A stretch of 64,000 bases of DNA from Anaerolinea sp. (GTDB taxonomy: Bacteria > Chloroflexota > Anaerolineae > Anaerolineales > Anaerolineaceae), in contig JARKOV010000114.1 in NCBI GenBank assembly GCA_029975965.1, positions 1-64,000 of the forward strand, given 5' to 3'. The notes beneath the pieces are model-generated. The model was not told the origin of the DNA, ran no database searches, and worked only from the letters and a program-made list of their open reading frames with translations. Positions 62,804 to 64,000 of this stretch are shown one piece after another. Position numbers and translations under genes: made by a program. Every line of letters begins with the position of its first letter. The first letter of the stretch is position 1.

Positions 62804-64000
62804 TTAGATTCCGGCGGTTGTGTCGCCGGGCGCGTTCAACTGCGCGGCAGCCAGGATGGCAACCCGGCTGACGGCGATCAGCTCGGCGTAGGGGATTGGC
62901 GGCGGACCGCCCGCGCGGACGCAGTCCAGGAAATGAGCCCACGCAGCCCGGTGGCCTTTGTCCTGGCCAAGTGGAGATGAAGTTGCCCGGCGGCGACCGC
63001 CCGTGGTGACCTCCAGGCGGCGAAAATCGTCCAGCACGGCCACCATCCCGCCGCAGAAGACCTCCAGGCGCTCCTTGGCGACGCTCTTGTCGCCGTTGGC
63101 CAGGTAAGCCAGGGTGCCGATCGAGCCGTCGGGGAAGGTGAGGGTGATCACGGCGTTGTCGCGGCGGTACACCCCCAGGTCGGGCAGGGCTTGCGCCTCC
63201 ACGCGGACCGGTGGGGCGCCGGCGAGGAAGGTGAGGAAGTCGATGAAATGGCAGGCTTCGCCGATGATCCGCCCGCCGCCGACCGCCGGATCTTGCGTCC
63301 AATGGGTGAGCGGCAGCGCCCCGGCGTTGACGCGGTAATGGGCGACCAGCGGCTCGCTGCGCCGCGCGAGAGCTGCCTTGAGCGCTTTGGCCAGCGGGGC
63401 AAAACGGCGGTTGAAGCCCACTGCGAGGAGCGGCGCGCCGCTTTCTTGCAGGGCGGCCTCGATCTCGTCTAGCTCTGCGGCGGTGATGGCGAGGGGCTTC
63501 TCGCAGTAGACGTGCTTACCGCTGCGCAGCGCGCGCAGCGCCTGGCGCGCGTGCTGGTTGTGGCGGGTGAGCAGCGCGACCACATTGACCTGCGGGTCGT
63601 CGAGGATTTCGTTTTCGTCGGCGGTGGCAAAACGGAAGCCGTACTTTTGGGCGGCGTGGCGCGCGCTCAACCCGGAGGCCGAAGCCACCCCGGCCAGCTC
63701 CACGCCGCCGGTCTGCTGCACCGCCGGCAGGAAGACCGCGCTGGCATAGTTGCCCGCGCCGAGCACGCCCACCACCGGGCGGCCGGAGAGAGGTGATGGC
63801 GCAGATGCGGCCAGCTCAACGCGCTGGGGGGCCAGCGCTTCGCCCGCGCCGGGGTAGGTGAGCAGCACGCCCAGGAAAGGCTCGCCGCGCTTGCCGGTGA
63901 TCAGCTCGTACGCCCCGGCGCCTTGCTCGATTGGGAAGCGATGGCTGATCAACGGGCGCACGTCCAGCCGGCCTGAAGCGAGCAGGTCAACGATCGCTTC
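62804..64000 (-). CDS. Bi-domain oxidoreductase (MDR plus Gfo/Idh/MocA), partial
   Basis: This gene is cut by the window's right edge and stays open to 64000. The visible C-terminal part is a Gfo/Idh/MocA oxidoreductase with the Rossmann motif VVGVLGAGNYASAVFLPAVQ and the EKPLA motif (CEKPLAITAAELDE). The sequence before it (EAIVDLLASGRLDVRPLISH and beyond) is the end of a medium-chain dehydrogenase domain, so the whole is a bi-domain dehydrogenase as seen in polysaccharide loci. The internal GTG near 63961 is not the start. Confidence 0.85.
   Translation of the reverse strand, partial: EAIVDLLASGRLDVRPLISHRFPIEQGAGAYELITGKRGEPFLGVLLTYPGAGEALAPQRVELAASAPSPLSGRPVVGVLGAGNYASAVFLPAVQQTGGVELAGVASASGLSARHAAQKYGFRFATADENEILDDPQVNVVALLTRHNQHARQALRALRSGKHVYCEKPLAITAAELDEIEAALQESGAPLLAVGFNRRFAPLAKALKAALARRSEPLVAHYRVNAGALPLTHWTQDPAVGGGRIIGEACHFIDFLTFLAGAPPVRVEAQALPDLGVYRRDNAVITLTFPDGSIGTLAYLANGDKSVAKERLEVFCGGMVAVLDDFRRLEVTTGGRRRATSSPLGQDKGHRAAWAHFLDCVRAGGPPPIPYAELIAVSRVAILAAAQLNAPGDTTAGI

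Noticed and set aside
1..64000. tRNA, rRNA or riboswitch genes
   Set aside because: No cloverleaf with conserved T-loop, no rRNA segment and no cobalamin-riboswitch-like region was recognised by eye; a covariance search would settle this.

Overview
The window is a GC-rich bacterial chromosome segment of 64 kb with 56 protein-coding genes. I found no rRNA, tRNA or CRISPR array. Gene content and style suggest Chloroflexota, probably Anaerolineae: a corrinoid methyltransferase set with an ASKHA activase, a YacP-type NYN nuclease, lamin-tail and beta-helix surface proteins, receiver and TPR proteins of unusual make-up, and several genes whose -10 box lies only 6-9 nt before the start codon. The lineage call is an inference from content; no marker gene such as 16S is present.

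Layout. 43-3427 (-): homocysteine methyltransferase, corrinoid activase, corrinoid protein. 3600-6676 (-): a Cys-cluster hypothetical protein, a HELHH protease-like protein and a YacP nuclease. 6710-11729 (+): lamin-tail protein, DUF1992, dnaX, ybaB, recR, secreted beta-helix protein. 11986-15112 (-): HerA-like ATPase and a membrane-anchored protein. 15305-25232 (+): a compact phage-type packaging and head cluster (terminase, portal, protease-capsid fusion, adaptor, tail-like proteins) without integrase, replication, recognisable tape measure or lysin. 25235-34345: small helical protein, MFS transporter, a pseudo-receiver fused to an exapted Y1 transposase domain, polA, TPR protein. 34379-38462 (-): NUDIX, anti-sigma/ECF sigma pair, DUF3054, 14-TM efflux. 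38744-45015: alcohol dehydrogenase, esterase, double-GGDEF protein with a ribbon-helix-helix tail, uridine kinase, VTT membrane protein, M20 peptidase. 45012-52699 (-): DUF4129/DUF58/MoxR, a phosphoesterase-CHAD-double thymidylate-kinase-like operon, phoU. 52727-59509 (-): pstB, pstA, pstC, pstS, phoR, phoB, with a Pho box before pstS. 59502-64000 (-): glycosyltransferase, heparinase II/III, bi-domain oxidoreductase, which look like part of an exopolysaccharide locus.

How the parts connect. The right third is a phosphate-sensing and uptake unit (phoB, phoR, pstSCAB, phoU) beside a CHAD protein, a domain known for binding polyphosphate. The first gene of the phage-like cluster and a gene 10.5 kb away both have a TTGAAA-N17 promoter carrying the same 16-bp near-palindrome, so a common repressor, possibly LexA-like, may link them.

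The intergenic DNA is unusually structured. It holds two inverted copies of a 240-bp palindromic element, each between convergent genes and with compensatory changes in a central hairpin; three loci of a tiny inverted-repeat element with direct-repeat flanks; three sites of 7-bp tandem repeats placed at gene ends and starts; and a repeat pair bracketing an MFS gene. The strongest candidates for something undescribed are the integrase-less phage-like cluster with its shared operator, the receiver/transposase fusion and the palindromic element.
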